Source: Neorhizobium vignae | GTDB lineage: Bacteria; Pseudomonadota; Alphaproteobacteria; Rhizobiales; Rhizobiaceae | Length of the DNA: 64,000 nucleotides | Reading direction: 5' to 3' | Assembly (NCBI RefSeq): GCF_000732195.1 | Contig: NZ_JNNU01000007.1 | Location: forward strand, 283,727-347,726 | Shown: one piece after another, positions 25,703-33,695 of the stretch | How the letters are laid out: every line of letters starts with the position of its first letter | Position numbering within the stretch: position 1 is the first letter of the stretch | The notes under the pieces: generated by a model | Databases searched by the model: none | What the model was told of the DNA's origin: nothing | What the model saw: the letters and a program-made list of their open reading frames with translations, nothing else | Program-made: the position numbers and the translations under genes

Positions 25703-26314
25703 TTACTGGCCGACCGAGCCGACGGCGGTGGCGCGACCGTCCTGCAGCTTGACCCAGCGGGCGGGATCGTCGTTCGCCTGGCGCTTCAGGAAGGTGTATT
25801 CGGTATCCGACCAGACCATGACCTTGTTGCGCATGTTGTCGAGCACAAAGTCGCCGCGATCGGTGCGGACTGTCAGCACCGCATGGCCTTCGCCATTCGG
25901 CTGCAGCACGACGGTGATCAACAGGTCGGAGGGCGAGAAGCCTTTCGCCATCAGCATCTTACGCTTCAGAAGCACGAAGTCTTCGCAGTCGCCGACGGTG
26001 CGGGGATAGGCCCAGCGCTCTTCGACACCGTAGATGTCCTGATCGGTCATCGGCGTGATCGAGGAATTGACCGTGTAGTTGACGTCGAGAAGCGTACGCC
26101 ACTTGTCTTCGGTCAGCGCCAGCGGGCCGGCGTCCTTGTAGGTCGCGGCGCATTCGCTGACATAGGTCTTGCAGAATTCGTAATGGCCGAGCGGCGGATT
26201 GGCCTGGCCGAGAACACGCACTGAGCCGGCCGGCATGCCGAACGAACTTCCGGCGGTAAAGATTGCGACGACGGCGGTGATGGCGGCGAGGCCCAGTCCC
26301 TTGCTGTACTTCAT
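25703..26314 (-). CDS. C93 transglutaminase-like cysteine peptidase (BTLCP family)
   Basis: A 203-residue exported protein. The signal peptide is at about residues 1-27. The Cys-His-Asp triad of the bacterial transglutaminase-like cysteine peptidases is visible as Cys110 in VGDCEDF, His144 in GEGHAVLTV and Asp159 in FVLDN. The DCE residues around the Cys match the calcium-binding positions of LapG, the periplasmic adhesin protease of this family. No LapD receptor or large adhesin gene is in the window, so the substrate is unknown. The ATG follows GGGGAG. Confidence 0.88.
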   Translation of the reverse strand: MKYSKGLGLAAITAVVAIFTAGSSFGMPAGSVRVLGQANPPLGHYEFCKTYVSECAATYKDAGPLALTEDKWRTLLDVNYTVNSSITPMTDQDIYGVEERWAYPRTVGDCEDFVLLKRKMLMAKGFSPSDLLITVVLQPNGEGHAVLTVRTDRGDFVLDNMRNKVMVWSDTEYTFLKRQANDDPARWVKLQDGRATAVGSVGQ

Positions 26315-26690
26315 TTTTATGTCTCCCCGTTGTGGGAAGAACACTGCCAGACAGGGCTTGATCGACTGAAAAATATCGCAGTAAAATCAATATCTTATTT
26401 GAATTCAATTCGCCTAAAACACAGATCAAATACATCTCGAACTTTCATAAAATTCGAGGCAAATTTGCCATTGGTTTTCATTAAATGCGCTCTATCGGCG
26501 ACGGACGGCAACGCCGTTTTCCCGCTATCCAACTGTAACTCAAGCACTTCTTGCGAACGTCAGGAACAGCCGCCGAAGCGTCGGGAAGCCGGAAATGGCG
26601 GCGGTTGGTTGTGTTCGAGCACGAGGGGAAAGGGCAAAGTGAGGGTGCACCACAGTCAAATTGGGCCCACCTAGGTCGATTCTCGGCCCC
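26315..26690. other. AT-richer intergenic region upstream of the C93 peptidase gene
   Basis: This is the only long stretch without a convincing gene; with the two terminators that follow, the gap runs to 26857. Positions 26360-26480 are clearly richer in AT than the surroundings and probably hold the promoter of the reverse C93 gene. From about 26480 to 26690 the composition is GC-rich, with small open frames on both strands but no ribosome site or coding-like composition. A possible small RNA near 26700-26800 is described under the findings. Confidence 0.5.
26458..26469. promoter_or_regulatory. 12-base perfect palindrome GGCAAATTTGCC
   Basis: A perfect palindrome in the AT-rich region, about 145 bases upstream of the C93 peptidase start. 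It could be an operator, but nothing else supports that. Confidence 0.25.
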
Positions 26691-26742
26691 AAAAAAAGTG
26701 CCGAAAGGAGACATTTTTTTGAATGTAAGCCCGTTTCGGCAC
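26691..26742 (-). terminator. second reverse-strand intrinsic terminator with long structured loop
   Basis: Read on the reverse strand, GTGCCGAAA pairs with TTTCGGCAC, and seven T follow directly. The 27-base loop holds a smaller hairpin (ACATT/AATGT) and the pyrimidine stretch TCTCCTTTC. It lies only about 60 bases beyond the terminator of the PilZ gene. Confidence 0.65.
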
Positions 26743-26803
26743 AAGACGCGGCATTTTCCGGTCTGTCCAGCAACGAAATGGGACGGTTGGCGGAGGCCGA
26801 CAA

Positions 26804-26831
26804 CAAAAAAAGCGCCCCGAACGGGACGCTT
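26804..26831 (-). terminator. intrinsic terminator of the PilZ gene
   Basis: On the reverse strand, AAGCGTCCCG and CGGGGCGCTT form a stem with one mismatch, followed by seven T. It begins 27 bases after the PilZ stop codon. Confidence 0.85.
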
Positions 26832-26857
26832 CCGGATGGCGAAGGTAAAGAATGCTT

Positions 26858-27469
26858 TTAAAGGAATTCGGTCAGCGTTTCGCGCGACTGGATCGAATTG
26901 AACTCGATCGCCACACCTTCCATGAAGTGGCGAACGACGCGGCCGCGCATGTTGCCGAGCCGGACGGGTGTGCCAAGCGCCGGGCGGATATCGATATCGA
27001 CGGCCGCACCGGACAGCGAAAGGTCGACGATGCGGCAGGCGTAACGCCGCCCGTCGTCGAGCGTGATCTCCGTGCGGGTAACACGCGGCGCCAGGCGGTC
27101 ATGGCGGCGATCCTCCGGCAGGCCGAGTTCATGCTTGTTGGCGATCCAGGTCAGTTGGGCGGCCAGTTTCTCGCGCTTGCGGTCCGTCGCATTGATCGAC
27201 ATCACGAAACCGCTGTCCGACACGCTGACGACCATGCCTTCCAGCCGGCCGATATGATCGAGATAGGCAATCACGCGTTCGCCGACGAGAGGGCGACCGA
27301 CGCAGGCAAAGCTGACGTCGCCCGGCGACATGTCGACGACGTTACAGGGAAATTCCTCATGCGTCGCCAGCATCAGCCGGCCCGGAATATTGACGGACAC
27401 GCGCTGAAAGGAACGCTGTGCGGGAACACTGGGTGTCGATGAAGTATGAGCCGGCTGAAATGAATACAT
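26858..27469 (-). CDS. protein with two PilZ-type domains
   Basis: A 203-residue cytoplasmic protein made of two PilZ-like halves. The first (about residues 18-95) has RSFQRVSVN and CNVVDMSPGDVSF, a weak form of the c-di-GMP-binding motifs RxxxR and (D/N)xSxxG. The second (about 118-200) has RRHDRLAPR and CRIVDLSLSGAAVDI, a good match. The second domain probably binds cyclic di-GMP, while the first may not. Such tandem proteins are common in rhizobia, and some control motility. It is followed by a clear terminator. Confidence 0.86.
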   Translation of the reverse strand: MYSFQPAHTSSTPSVPAQRSFQRVSVNIPGRLMLATHEEFPCNVVDMSPGDVSFACVGRPLVGERVIAYLDHIGRLEGMVVSVSDSGFVMSINATDRKREKLAAQLTWIANKHELGLPEDRRHDRLAPRVTRTEITLDDGRRYACRIVDLSLSGAAVDIDIRPALGTPVRLGNMRGRVVRHFMEGVAIEFNSIQSRETLTEFL

Positions 27470-27577
27470 TTGAGAGAGCTTTTCTCTTCTAAGTCTATCG
27501 TTAAGAGTATTATCGCGCCGCGGTTAACAGAAGGTTTTGGAAGACAACGCTGCCATCTACCGCGACCTGCATTCGTC

Positions 27578-28159
27578 TCATGAGGGAGGGCGGTCGGACG
27601 GAGACCGACCTTGCGTGTTGTGGAAAATCCCGTGATCGCCTGTGACCGGTACGCCGAAATGCGAATCGCTGCCGGTCAGGAACGTCCAGTTCTCGAGCGT
27701 CAGGAAAGCGGCCGGCGTTGCCGTTACGGGATAGGGGGAGAGCCGGGGCAGCAGGGCACCGAAAATGCGGTCGCTCGCCGCCGTCTCCACCGATCGGATT
27801 GGCAGAAGCAACATCTCATAGGCATGGCGGATGTGGCCATTCGAGGCGAGAACGTCCAGAAGCGCCGGCTGTTGCGAGTGAATGACGTTGCGGGCGATTT
27901 CCACCGGCTGCCGGTGATCGGTCTCCGGCCAGATATTCGCAAAAGCCTGGCCCCGGAATTCACGGTCGAACAACTCGCACATGCGGGTACCGGCCAGGCG
28001 GAATGCCAGCGTGCCGGCAGGGTCAGTGGCAGCCATGAAAAGATGCGGGAGAAGATGACGCAAGGCGGCTGGATCGATCTCGGTCTTGAGGGGAACTGCC
28101 CCGTCGTGCTTGAGATTGATCCAGTAGTCGAAGATCGCCCGGCTGGCCTGGTTGCGCAT
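27578..28159 (-). CDS. PAS-domain protein (PAS_5 type)
   Basis: A 193-residue cytoplasmic protein with the PAS_5 pattern of Alphaproteobacteria: IFDYWINLKHDGAVPLKTEI, then LPHLFMAATDPAGTLAFRLAGT (one strand-helix unit) and LFDREFRGQAFANIW. No kinase, cyclase or DNA-binding domain is attached, so it is a free-standing PAS sensor or adaptor. Its ligand is unknown. The last 20 residues are rich in Ser, Pro and Arg. It is divergent from the rhomboid gene. Confidence 0.82.
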   Translation of the reverse strand: MRNQASRAIFDYWINLKHDGAVPLKTEIDPAALRHLLPHLFMAATDPAGTLAFRLAGTRMCELFDREFRGQAFANIWPETDHRQPVEIARNVIHSQQPALLDVLASNGHIRHAYEMLLLPIRSVETAASDRIFGALLPRLSPYPVTATPAAFLTLENWTFLTGSDSHFGVPVTGDHGIFHNTQGRSPSDRPPS

Positions 28160-28378
28160 TCATGTTACCTGTTGCATTTCGAGACAGATCGCGCCTCATG
28201 CGCGGCTGGTCCTTATCCAGGAGCGAAATCCATGCCACGGCAAGGGGATCATGGTTAACGATCCATGACCTGCCGATGCGCTGGCGTGACTGTGATCCCG
28301 GTGCGCTTTCCTTTGAACGACCGCTCCTATATGGCTGTCGGCCATTCGGCAGGGAATGAGAAGACAGAAGGGGCTGGC

Positions 28379-29137
28379 ATGAACGACGGGCCGGATATGG
28401 CAAACGAGCAGCCCGAGGCGGACGACGGCGCCGGGCGCTCGCAGCCGATTTTCAATCTTCCGCGGAGCCTTGTCGTGACGCTGGCTTTGCTTGCGGTCAT
28501 CTACATCGTGCAGGACTATGTGCTGGACGAGGATACGCGCGCCTATATGGTCGTCAATCTGGCGTTCACGCCGTTGCGTTACGTCTACCCGCTCGGCGAG
28601 CAGGGCTTCGAATGGGCGTGGACGCCCGTCACCTACTCGCTTCTGCATGGCGGCATCGAACACATTCTCTTCAACGCGCTTTGGCTGATGGCCTTCGGGG
28701 CGCCGGTCGTGCGACGGATCGGCACCCTGCGCTACGTGATCTTCTGGATCCTCTCGGCGGTGGCCGCCGCCTTCTTCCACGCCGCGCTCAACTGGGGCAA
28801 CGAGACGTTGCTGATCGGCGCGTCGGGGGTCGTCTCGGCGCTGATGGGGGCCGCCTGCCGTTTCGCCTTCCCGGAACGTCGGGGCTATGACCGAACCCAC
28901 GGCCATCTCTATCCGCGTCAGTCGATCCTCGGCTCCTTCTGCAACCGCACGGTGGTGATCTTCACGGCCATGTGGTTCGCCGGCAACCTGCTGATCGCCT
29001 TCGGGGTGACGCTGTTCGGCGCGGATATGGGACCGATCGCCTGGGACGCGCATATCGGCGGATTCCTGTTTGGCTTCCTGCTGTTCGGTTTCTTCGATCC
29101 TTTGCCGCGCCGCGTGATGCCGCTCGCGCGTCCTTGA
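28379..29137 (+). CDS. rhomboid family intramembrane serine protease
   Basis: A 252-residue protein with a polar head (to about residue 28) and six or more membrane helices. The catalytic Ser lies in LIGASGVVSALMGA, and the catalytic His in AWDAHIGGFLFGFL. The family's HGGIEHILFNALWLMAFG, which holds the His and Asn of helix 2, is present too. It should cut membrane proteins within the bilayer; the substrate is unknown. The start MNDGPDMAN lies behind AAGGGG. The frame is open for 38 more codons upstream, which seem non-coding. Confidence 0.92.
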   Translation: MNDGPDMANEQPEADDGAGRSQPIFNLPRSLVVTLALLAVIYIVQDYVLDEDTRAYMVVNLAFTPLRYVYPLGEQGFEWAWTPVTYSLLHGGIEHILFNALWLMAFGAPVVRRIGTLRYVIFWILSAVAAAFFHAALNWGNETLLIGASGVVSALMGAACRFAFPERRGYDRTHGHLYPRQSILGSFCNRTVVIFTAMWFAGNLLIAFGVTLFGADMGPIAWDAHIGGFLFGFLLFGFFDPLPRRVMPLARP

Positions 29138-29255
29138 TCTCTTTCCCGCCTCGCTCTACACTTCCGCATACGTGCAGGGACGGTTCCTCCACCCGGGCGC
29201 TTTGCTTTTCGGGAACGGACAATGTCCAAGCCGAACTGGTTGCGAGGAGAGAGCC

Positions 29256-29690
29256 ATGGCAATAGTCGTTAAGAACATGCTGGATGCAAAGGGGCGTGAC
29301 GTGGTGACCGTCGGTCCCGACAAGACGCTGCTCGAAGTCGCCGGGATTCTCAACGACAAGAAGATCGGTGCTGTGGTAGTGACCGGCATGGAAGGTCGCA
29401 TCGTCGGCATCTTCACGGAACGCGATCTGGTGCGCGCCGTTGCCAGCAAGGGCGCCGCCGTGCTCGATCAACCGGTCAAGTCGGCGATGACCACTGCGGT
29501 GCAGCGCTGCAAGGACGAAACAACCGTCGATGAACTGATGGGAATGATGAGCTCCGGCCGTTTCCGCCACGTGCCCGTCGAGCAGGACGGCAAGCTCGCC
29601 GGCATCATCTCGATCGGCGACGTGGTGAAGTCGCGCATCCGCGAGATCGAACTGGAGGCCGAACACATCAAGGCCTATATCGCCGGCTGA
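29256..29690 (+). CDS. CBS-domain pair protein
   Basis: A 144-residue protein built from two CBS units (about residues 10-60 and 75-125). Typical stretches are VVTVGPDKTLLEVAGILNDK, IVGIFTERDLVRAVASKG and LAGIISIGDVVKSRI. CBS pairs bind adenosine nucleotides and act as energy or redox sensors. No effector domain is attached, so its partner is unknown. GAGGAGAGA precedes the ATG. A terminator follows. Confidence 0.92.
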   Translation: MAIVVKNMLDAKGRDVVTVGPDKTLLEVAGILNDKKIGAVVVTGMEGRIVGIFTERDLVRAVASKGAAVLDQPVKSAMTTAVQRCKDETTVDELMGMMSSGRFRHVPVEQDGKLAGIISIGDVVKSRIREIELEAEHIKAYIAG

Positions 29691-29698
29691 TTTTGGCC

Positions 29699-29726
29699 AA
29701 GCCTCGTCGAAAGGCGAGGCTTTTTA
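29699..29726 (+). terminator. intrinsic terminator after the CBS gene
   Basis: Stem AAGCCTCG/CGAGGCTT with an 8-base loop, running into TTTTT. It begins nine bases after the stop codon. Confidence 0.85.
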
Positions 29727-29749
29727 CATAACAGGCGAAGCCCGCCCGC

Positions 29750-30709
29750 TCAGCGAGCGAAAACTTCCTGCATGCGCTTCAGCGCCGAGATCTGAGCCAT
29801 CGTCTCGGTATAGCCGCGGTCGATCGCTTCGCCGGCGCGGTGGAATTCGGACAGTCCGATATCGGCAAGCCGCGGATGCAGCGCCAGGTCCGGCGGATCG
29901 CCGGCAAGCCGCGCCCGCGAGATGCGTTCCTGGATGATGTTGAAAGCCTGCACCATGGTGCCGGTCAGGCCGACGCGGATGTCCTCGGGTTTCTTCCGGC
30001 CATCGTCGATCGGCTGGACGCTGGCATTGTGCTTGACGACAGCCGACCGGCCGAAAATCTCGTAGTTCAGGTTGACGGCGACCACCAGTGGCTGCTCATA
30101 GGCGCGGCATACGGAGGTCGGCACCGGATTGACGAGCGCGCCATCCACGAGCGTGCGGTTGTTGCATTTCACCGGCTCGAAAATACCCGGCAGGGCGTAG
30201 GAAGCGCGAAGCCCGGTGATCAGCGAGCCGCTGGAGATCCACACTTCATGGCCCGTGTGAAGTTCGGTCGCGACCGAAACGAAGGGTCGGTCGAGCTCCT
30301 CGATCGACAGGCCTTCCAGATGTTCCTGCATCCGCTTGGTCAACCGCATGCCACCGAGCAGGCCGCCGCCGCCGATCGTCAGATCCAGCAGGCCGGCGAT
30401 GCGGCGCATCGTGAGCGAACGGGCAAAGGTTTCGAGTTCGTCGAGCTTGCCGGCAAGATAACACCCCCCGACCAGAGCGCCGATCGACGTGCCGGCAATC
30501 ATGCCGACCTCGATCCCGGCTTCGTCAAGCGCCCTGAGCACGCCGATATGAGCCCAGCCGCGCGCGGCACCGCCGCCGAGGGCGAGGGCAAGCTTTGCTT
30601 TTTTGGGGGTTTCGATGATGGGAGGAGGGGTAGGTTCGAGGACTTTTGTCTCATCGCCGTCGGCAGGGGCCCCCTGCGGATCGTGACGGTTCCAACTCCA
30701 GTTCAGCAT
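29750..30709 (-). CDS. patatin-like phospholipase (RssA-like)
   Basis: A 319-residue protein of the bacterial patatin family. The oxyanion loop GGGAARGW, the nucleophile elbow GTSIGAL and the catalytic Asp in VDGALVNPVP are all intact. The spacing matches the RssA/YchK group. Expected activity is lipid acyl hydrolysis in the cytoplasm or at the membrane; the natural substrate is unknown. The start at MLNWSWNRHDP follows GGAGGG. The first 35 residues are polar and proline-rich. Confidence 0.9.
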   Translation of the reverse strand: MLNWSWNRHDPQGAPADGDETKVLEPTPPPIIETPKKAKLALALGGGAARGWAHIGVLRALDEAGIEVGMIAGTSIGALVGGCYLAGKLDELETFARSLTMRRIAGLLDLTIGGGGLLGGMRLTKRMQEHLEGLSIEELDRPFVSVATELHTGHEVWISSGSLITGLRASYALPGIFEPVKCNNRTLVDGALVNPVPTSVCRAYEQPLVVAVNLNYEIFGRSAVVKHNASVQPIDDGRKKPEDIRVGLTGTMVQAFNIIQERISRARLAGDPPDLALHPRLADIGLSEFHRAGEAIDRGYTETMAQISALKRMQEVFAR

Positions 30710-30817
30710 CGATAAACGCCCTCCATAGCTGAACAACCCCCGGTCCGTCGATTAACGCACCAACAGATTTCGAAATCGTTTATTCAGTCAAGACCTGCCG
30801 AAAAACGAGGCAAATCC

Positions 30818-31279
30818 CTAAATGGTTCCTTGATCCGAATAAACGACACCTGGGTCAAAATGACGCTGATCGTCGGTGATTTCAAGAACCGCCCTACCAT
30901 CACTTTGGGTAACAGCCCGATAGAAACAGGAGCGGCGGCCGGTATGGCATGTGGCGTCGTGTCCGGCCACCGACACCTTGAGCCAGACGGCGTCCTGATC
31001 GCAATCGGTGCGCAGTTCATGAACGGTCTGGAGATTGCCGGAGGATTCGCCCTTTTTCCAGATCTTGGCACGAGAGCGGCTGTAGTAGTGGGCGATGCCG
31101 GTCTCGACCGTCAGCGCCAGCGCCTCGGCATCCATATGCGCGACCATCAGCAGCTCGCCGTCGCGGATATCGGTGACGACGGCAGTGACGAGACCGTTCT
31201 GATCGAAGCGGGGCGTGAAGGCGCCAGCGCCCTCAAGTTCCGTCTTGTCGGCGGAAGGTTGGTCGAAAGAAAGCGGCAT
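30818..31279 (-). CDS. hisI: phosphoribosyl-AMP cyclohydrolase
   Basis: A 153-residue HisI that opens the adenine ring of phosphoribosyl-AMP in histidine synthesis. Signature blocks are [20 protein letters not shown], then [11 protein letters not shown] with the Mg-binding Asp residues and [13 protein letters not shown] with zinc-binding Cys. The HisE domain is not fused, as is normal in Alphaproteobacteria. The ATG follows GGAG. It lies 27 bases after folE on the same strand, so the two genes probably share a transcript. Confidence 0.95.
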   Translation of the reverse strand: MPLSFDQPSADKTELEGAGAFTPRFDQNGLVTAVVTDIRDGELLMVAHMDAEALALTVETGIAHYYSRSRAKIWKKGESSGNLQTVHELRTDCDQDAVWLKVSVAGHDATCHTGRRSCFYRAVTQSDGRAVLEITDDQRHFDPGVVYSDQGTI

Positions 31280-31306
31280 GGGGGAACTCCGCCCGAAAAC
31301 CGCGCC

Positions 31307-31921
31307 CTAGCGGTTGCGGGCCAGCGTGAAGAAACGGGCCTGTTCGGCGGCGTTCGCCTTGAACTCGCCGGTAAAGGTCGTCGTCATCGTATGCGAGCCC
31401 TGTTTCTGCACGCCGCGCATTTCCATGCACAGGTGCTCGGCCTCGATCATGATGGCGACGCCGCGCGGCTTCAAGGTTTCCTCGATCGCGTTGGCGATCT
31501 GCGCCGTCAGGTTTTCCTGGGTCTGCAGCCGGCGGCCGAAGATCTCGACGACGCGGGCGATCTTCGAGAGCCCGAGGACGCGGCCGTTCGGCAGGTAGGC
31601 GACATGTGCCTTGCCGATGATCGGCAGCATGTGGTGTTCGCAGTGGGAGAAGAACGGGATGTCGCGCACCAGCACGATATCGTCATAACCAGAGACTTCC
31701 TCGAAAGTGCGGCCGAGCACGTCTTCCGGCGACTGTTCGTAACCGGCGAACAGTTCGCGGTAGGCGGCGGCGACGCGCTTCGGGGTATCGAGCAGGCCTT
31801 CGCGGGCCGGATCGTCACCTGCCCAGCGCAGCAGAACACGCACCGCTTCTTCGGCTTCCTGCTGCGAGGGGCGGACCTGCTTCTCTTTCGAAGCCGGGAA
31901 ATTCTTCACAATGGCATCCAT
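31307..31921 (-). CDS. folE: GTP cyclohydrolase I
   Basis: A 204-residue enzyme that converts GTP to 7,8-dihydroneopterin triphosphate, the first step of folate synthesis. The zinc and active-site residues are visible in [20 protein letters not shown] and [39 protein letters not shown] is the family's central helix. Length is normal for the single-domain type IA enzyme. GGAG precedes the ATG, and hisI follows. The 284 bases upstream form a divergent promoter region with the IscU-like gene. Confidence 0.96.
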   Translation of the reverse strand: MDAIVKNFPASKEKQVRPSQQEAEEAVRVLLRWAGDDPAREGLLDTPKRVAAAYRELFAGYEQSPEDVLGRTFEEVSGYDDIVLVRDIPFFSHCEHHMLPIIGKAHVAYLPNGRVLGLSKIARVVEIFGRRLQTQENLTAQIANAIEETLKPRGVAIMIEAEHLCMEMRGVQKQGSHTMTTTFTGEFKANAAEQARFFTLARNR

Positions 31922-32205
31922 CTATCGTCTCCTGATGCGGTTCAAGGCCGCATCCGACTGGCGTTACTCACGGACTGACCAGCCGCTGGGCACCTGCGGC
32001 TGATTTTTGGGCAATCCGGCGATATCTGACCTTCGACGAACATTTTTACAAGATATCCTGTTCCGTTTTCGGTAGGATTTCGTGAAAACATCCTTTCTTG
32101 ATGATCTCGCCCGGACATCACATATAATGGCAGGAAGCCTTTTATGGTAGCCCGCCGGGCGTGCGCAGTGTTCAACGAGCGACGGCGGTTTCAAAGCGAG
32201 ACTTG

Positions 32206-32655
32206 ATGGACGACATCTATAACAGCAAGATCCTCGAATTCGCCGGCAATATCACCCATGCGGGCGTGTTGCCGGACGCTGATGCGAGTTCCGAGAAACA
32301 TTCGAAACTGTGCGGCTCGAAGGTGCGCGTGCATTTGAAGATGGATGGCGACCGGGTCACGGACTTCGCTCATGAGGTCCGCGCCTGCGCGCTCGGCCAG
32401 GCCTCGTCCTCGATCATGGCGCGGCATGTGATCGGCGCAACGACCGCCGAGATCCGCAAGGCGCGCCAGGACATGCTCGCCATGCTGAAGGAGGGCGGCG
32501 AGGGACCCGACGGCCGGTTCGAGGAAATGCGTTACCTGAAGCCGGTCAAGGACTACCGGGCCCGCCATCCCTCCACCATGCTGACCTTCGAGGCGGTCGT
32601 CGATGCGATCGACCAGATCGAGGCGAAGGAGCGGTCCGAAGCGGCCACCGTCTGA
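32206..32655 (+). CDS. IscU/NifU-N-like iron-sulphur scaffold protein
   Basis: A 149-residue protein of the NifU N-terminal family. Two of the three scaffold Cys are present, Cys36 in KLCGSKV and Cys61 in RACALGQASSSIMA. At the third site the sequence reads RHPSTMLTFEAV: the His is kept but Pro122 stands where IscU has Cys. This form is typical of a separate alphaproteobacterial group found next to folE and yidD. Whether it builds clusters or has another role is not known. The frame before MDDIYNS is open but has no clear start. Confidence 0.85.
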   Translation: MDDIYNSKILEFAGNITHAGVLPDADASSEKHSKLCGSKVRVHLKMDGDRVTDFAHEVRACALGQASSSIMARHVIGATTAEIRKARQDMLAMLKEGGEGPDGRFEEMRYLKPVKDYRARHPSTMLTFEAVVDAIDQIEAKERSEAATV

Positions 32656-32659
32656 TCCG

Positions 32660-33037
32660 ATGTGCGGCGCTCCCGACTGCCAGCATTCCAAATCCGCACC
32701 AAGCGCAGGCCGCTCGCGCAACTGGTCCGGCCGGTTCGCCAAGACGCCCGGCCGGCTGTTCGGCATGGGACTGATCCGCCTCTACCAGCTGACACTGTCC
32801 GGCTTCATCGGCAATTCCTGCCGGCATATTCCGACCTGTTCGGAATACGGTTACGAGGCGGTCGCACGGCATGGGTTGTGGCCGGGAGGATGGATGACGC
32901 TGTTTCGGGTGGCGCGCTGCGGGCCGGGCGGTACGAGCGGCCTCGACCCGGTGCCGGAAGCGCTCGATGGGCGGCAGCATTGGTGGACGCCGTGGAGATA
33001 CTGGCGCCGTCATGCCAAGCCGGCATCGCCTCCATGA
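32660..33037 (+). CDS. yidD: membrane protein insertion efficiency factor YidD
   Basis: A 125-residue YidD. The core is the family signature LIRLYQLTLSGFIGNSCRHI, followed by PTCSEYGYEAVARHGLWPGG with its two Cys. It is thought to help YidC place proteins in the inner membrane and sits at the membrane face through an amphipathic helix. It has N- and C-terminal tails of about 30 residues beyond the minimal 75-residue domain. The start is four bases after the IscU-like stop, so the genes are coupled. rpmH, rnpA and yidC are not adjacent. Confidence 0.93.
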   Translation: MCGAPDCQHSKSAPSAGRSRNWSGRFAKTPGRLFGMGLIRLYQLTLSGFIGNSCRHIPTCSEYGYEAVARHGLWPGGWMTLFRVARCGPGGTSGLDPVPEALDGRQHWWTPWRYWRRHAKPASPP

Positions 33038-33044
33038 GGAACCG

Positions 33045-33569
33045 ATGATCACCTATGTCGCACTGCTTCACAGCATCGTTCTCGGCGGCGGCAAGCGGGT
33101 CGTGATGGCCGATCTGCGCGCCATGGCTGAGGATCTCGGCTACCGGAACTGCCGGACCCTGGTTTCGACCGGCAATCTCGTCTTCGAGACCGGCAGGTTA
33201 TCGATCGGCGATCTCGAGCAGAGACTGGAGACCACCTTCGAGAAGCGGTTTGGCAAACATATCGATATCATCGCAAGAACCGGTGCCGATTGGCTGAAGC
33301 TCGCGGCGGGCAATCCTTTTCCGTCGGGAGAAGGTTCCGAGGTCGGCGTGCGGGTGATGCGGCAACCGCTTGACGAAAGCGCCCTGGACCTGCTTGAGCG
33401 CCACCGAGGCGATGAGAGGATCTCCATCGTCGACGGCGATCTCTGGGTGGATTTCGGCGGCAAGGCGAGCGAGACGCGGCTGCTGTCGGCGATGACCACC
33501 AAGAAGCTCGGCATCGGCACGATCCGCAATGCCAACACGGTCGCCGGGCTTGCCGAAATGATCGGTTAA
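33045..33569 (+). CDS. DUF1697 family protein
   Basis: A 174-residue protein with the DUF1697 pattern: ITYVALLHSIVLGGGKRVVM (the usual form is 'ALLRGINVGGKN'), then LGYRNCRTLVSTGNLVFET and the closing TTKKLGIGTIRNANTVAGLA. No function is known for the family. The ATG follows TGAGGA and starts seven bases after yidD, so it is probably part of the same operon. Confidence 0.88.
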   Translation: MITYVALLHSIVLGGGKRVVMADLRAMAEDLGYRNCRTLVSTGNLVFETGRLSIGDLEQRLETTFEKRFGKHIDIIARTGADWLKLAAGNPFPSGEGSEVGVRVMRQPLDESALDLLERHRGDERISIVDGDLWVDFGGKASETRLLSAMTTKKLGIGTIRNANTVAGLAEMIG

Positions 33570-33695
33570 GCTGCCGCTCGCCTTTACTAAAACGCCAAAA
33601 GCATTTATCAGCCACGCCGGCTGCGCCCCAAGGGCGAACCGCCATTTATTCCAACACCACCCGCATTCGTTGGCGGGACTGGACAGGAGAAAGAC

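Noticed and set aside
26481..26806. Two overlapping reverse open frames of about 87 codons in the long intergenic gap
   Set aside because: No ribosome site, composition unlike neighbours, and both run through a strong terminator structure.
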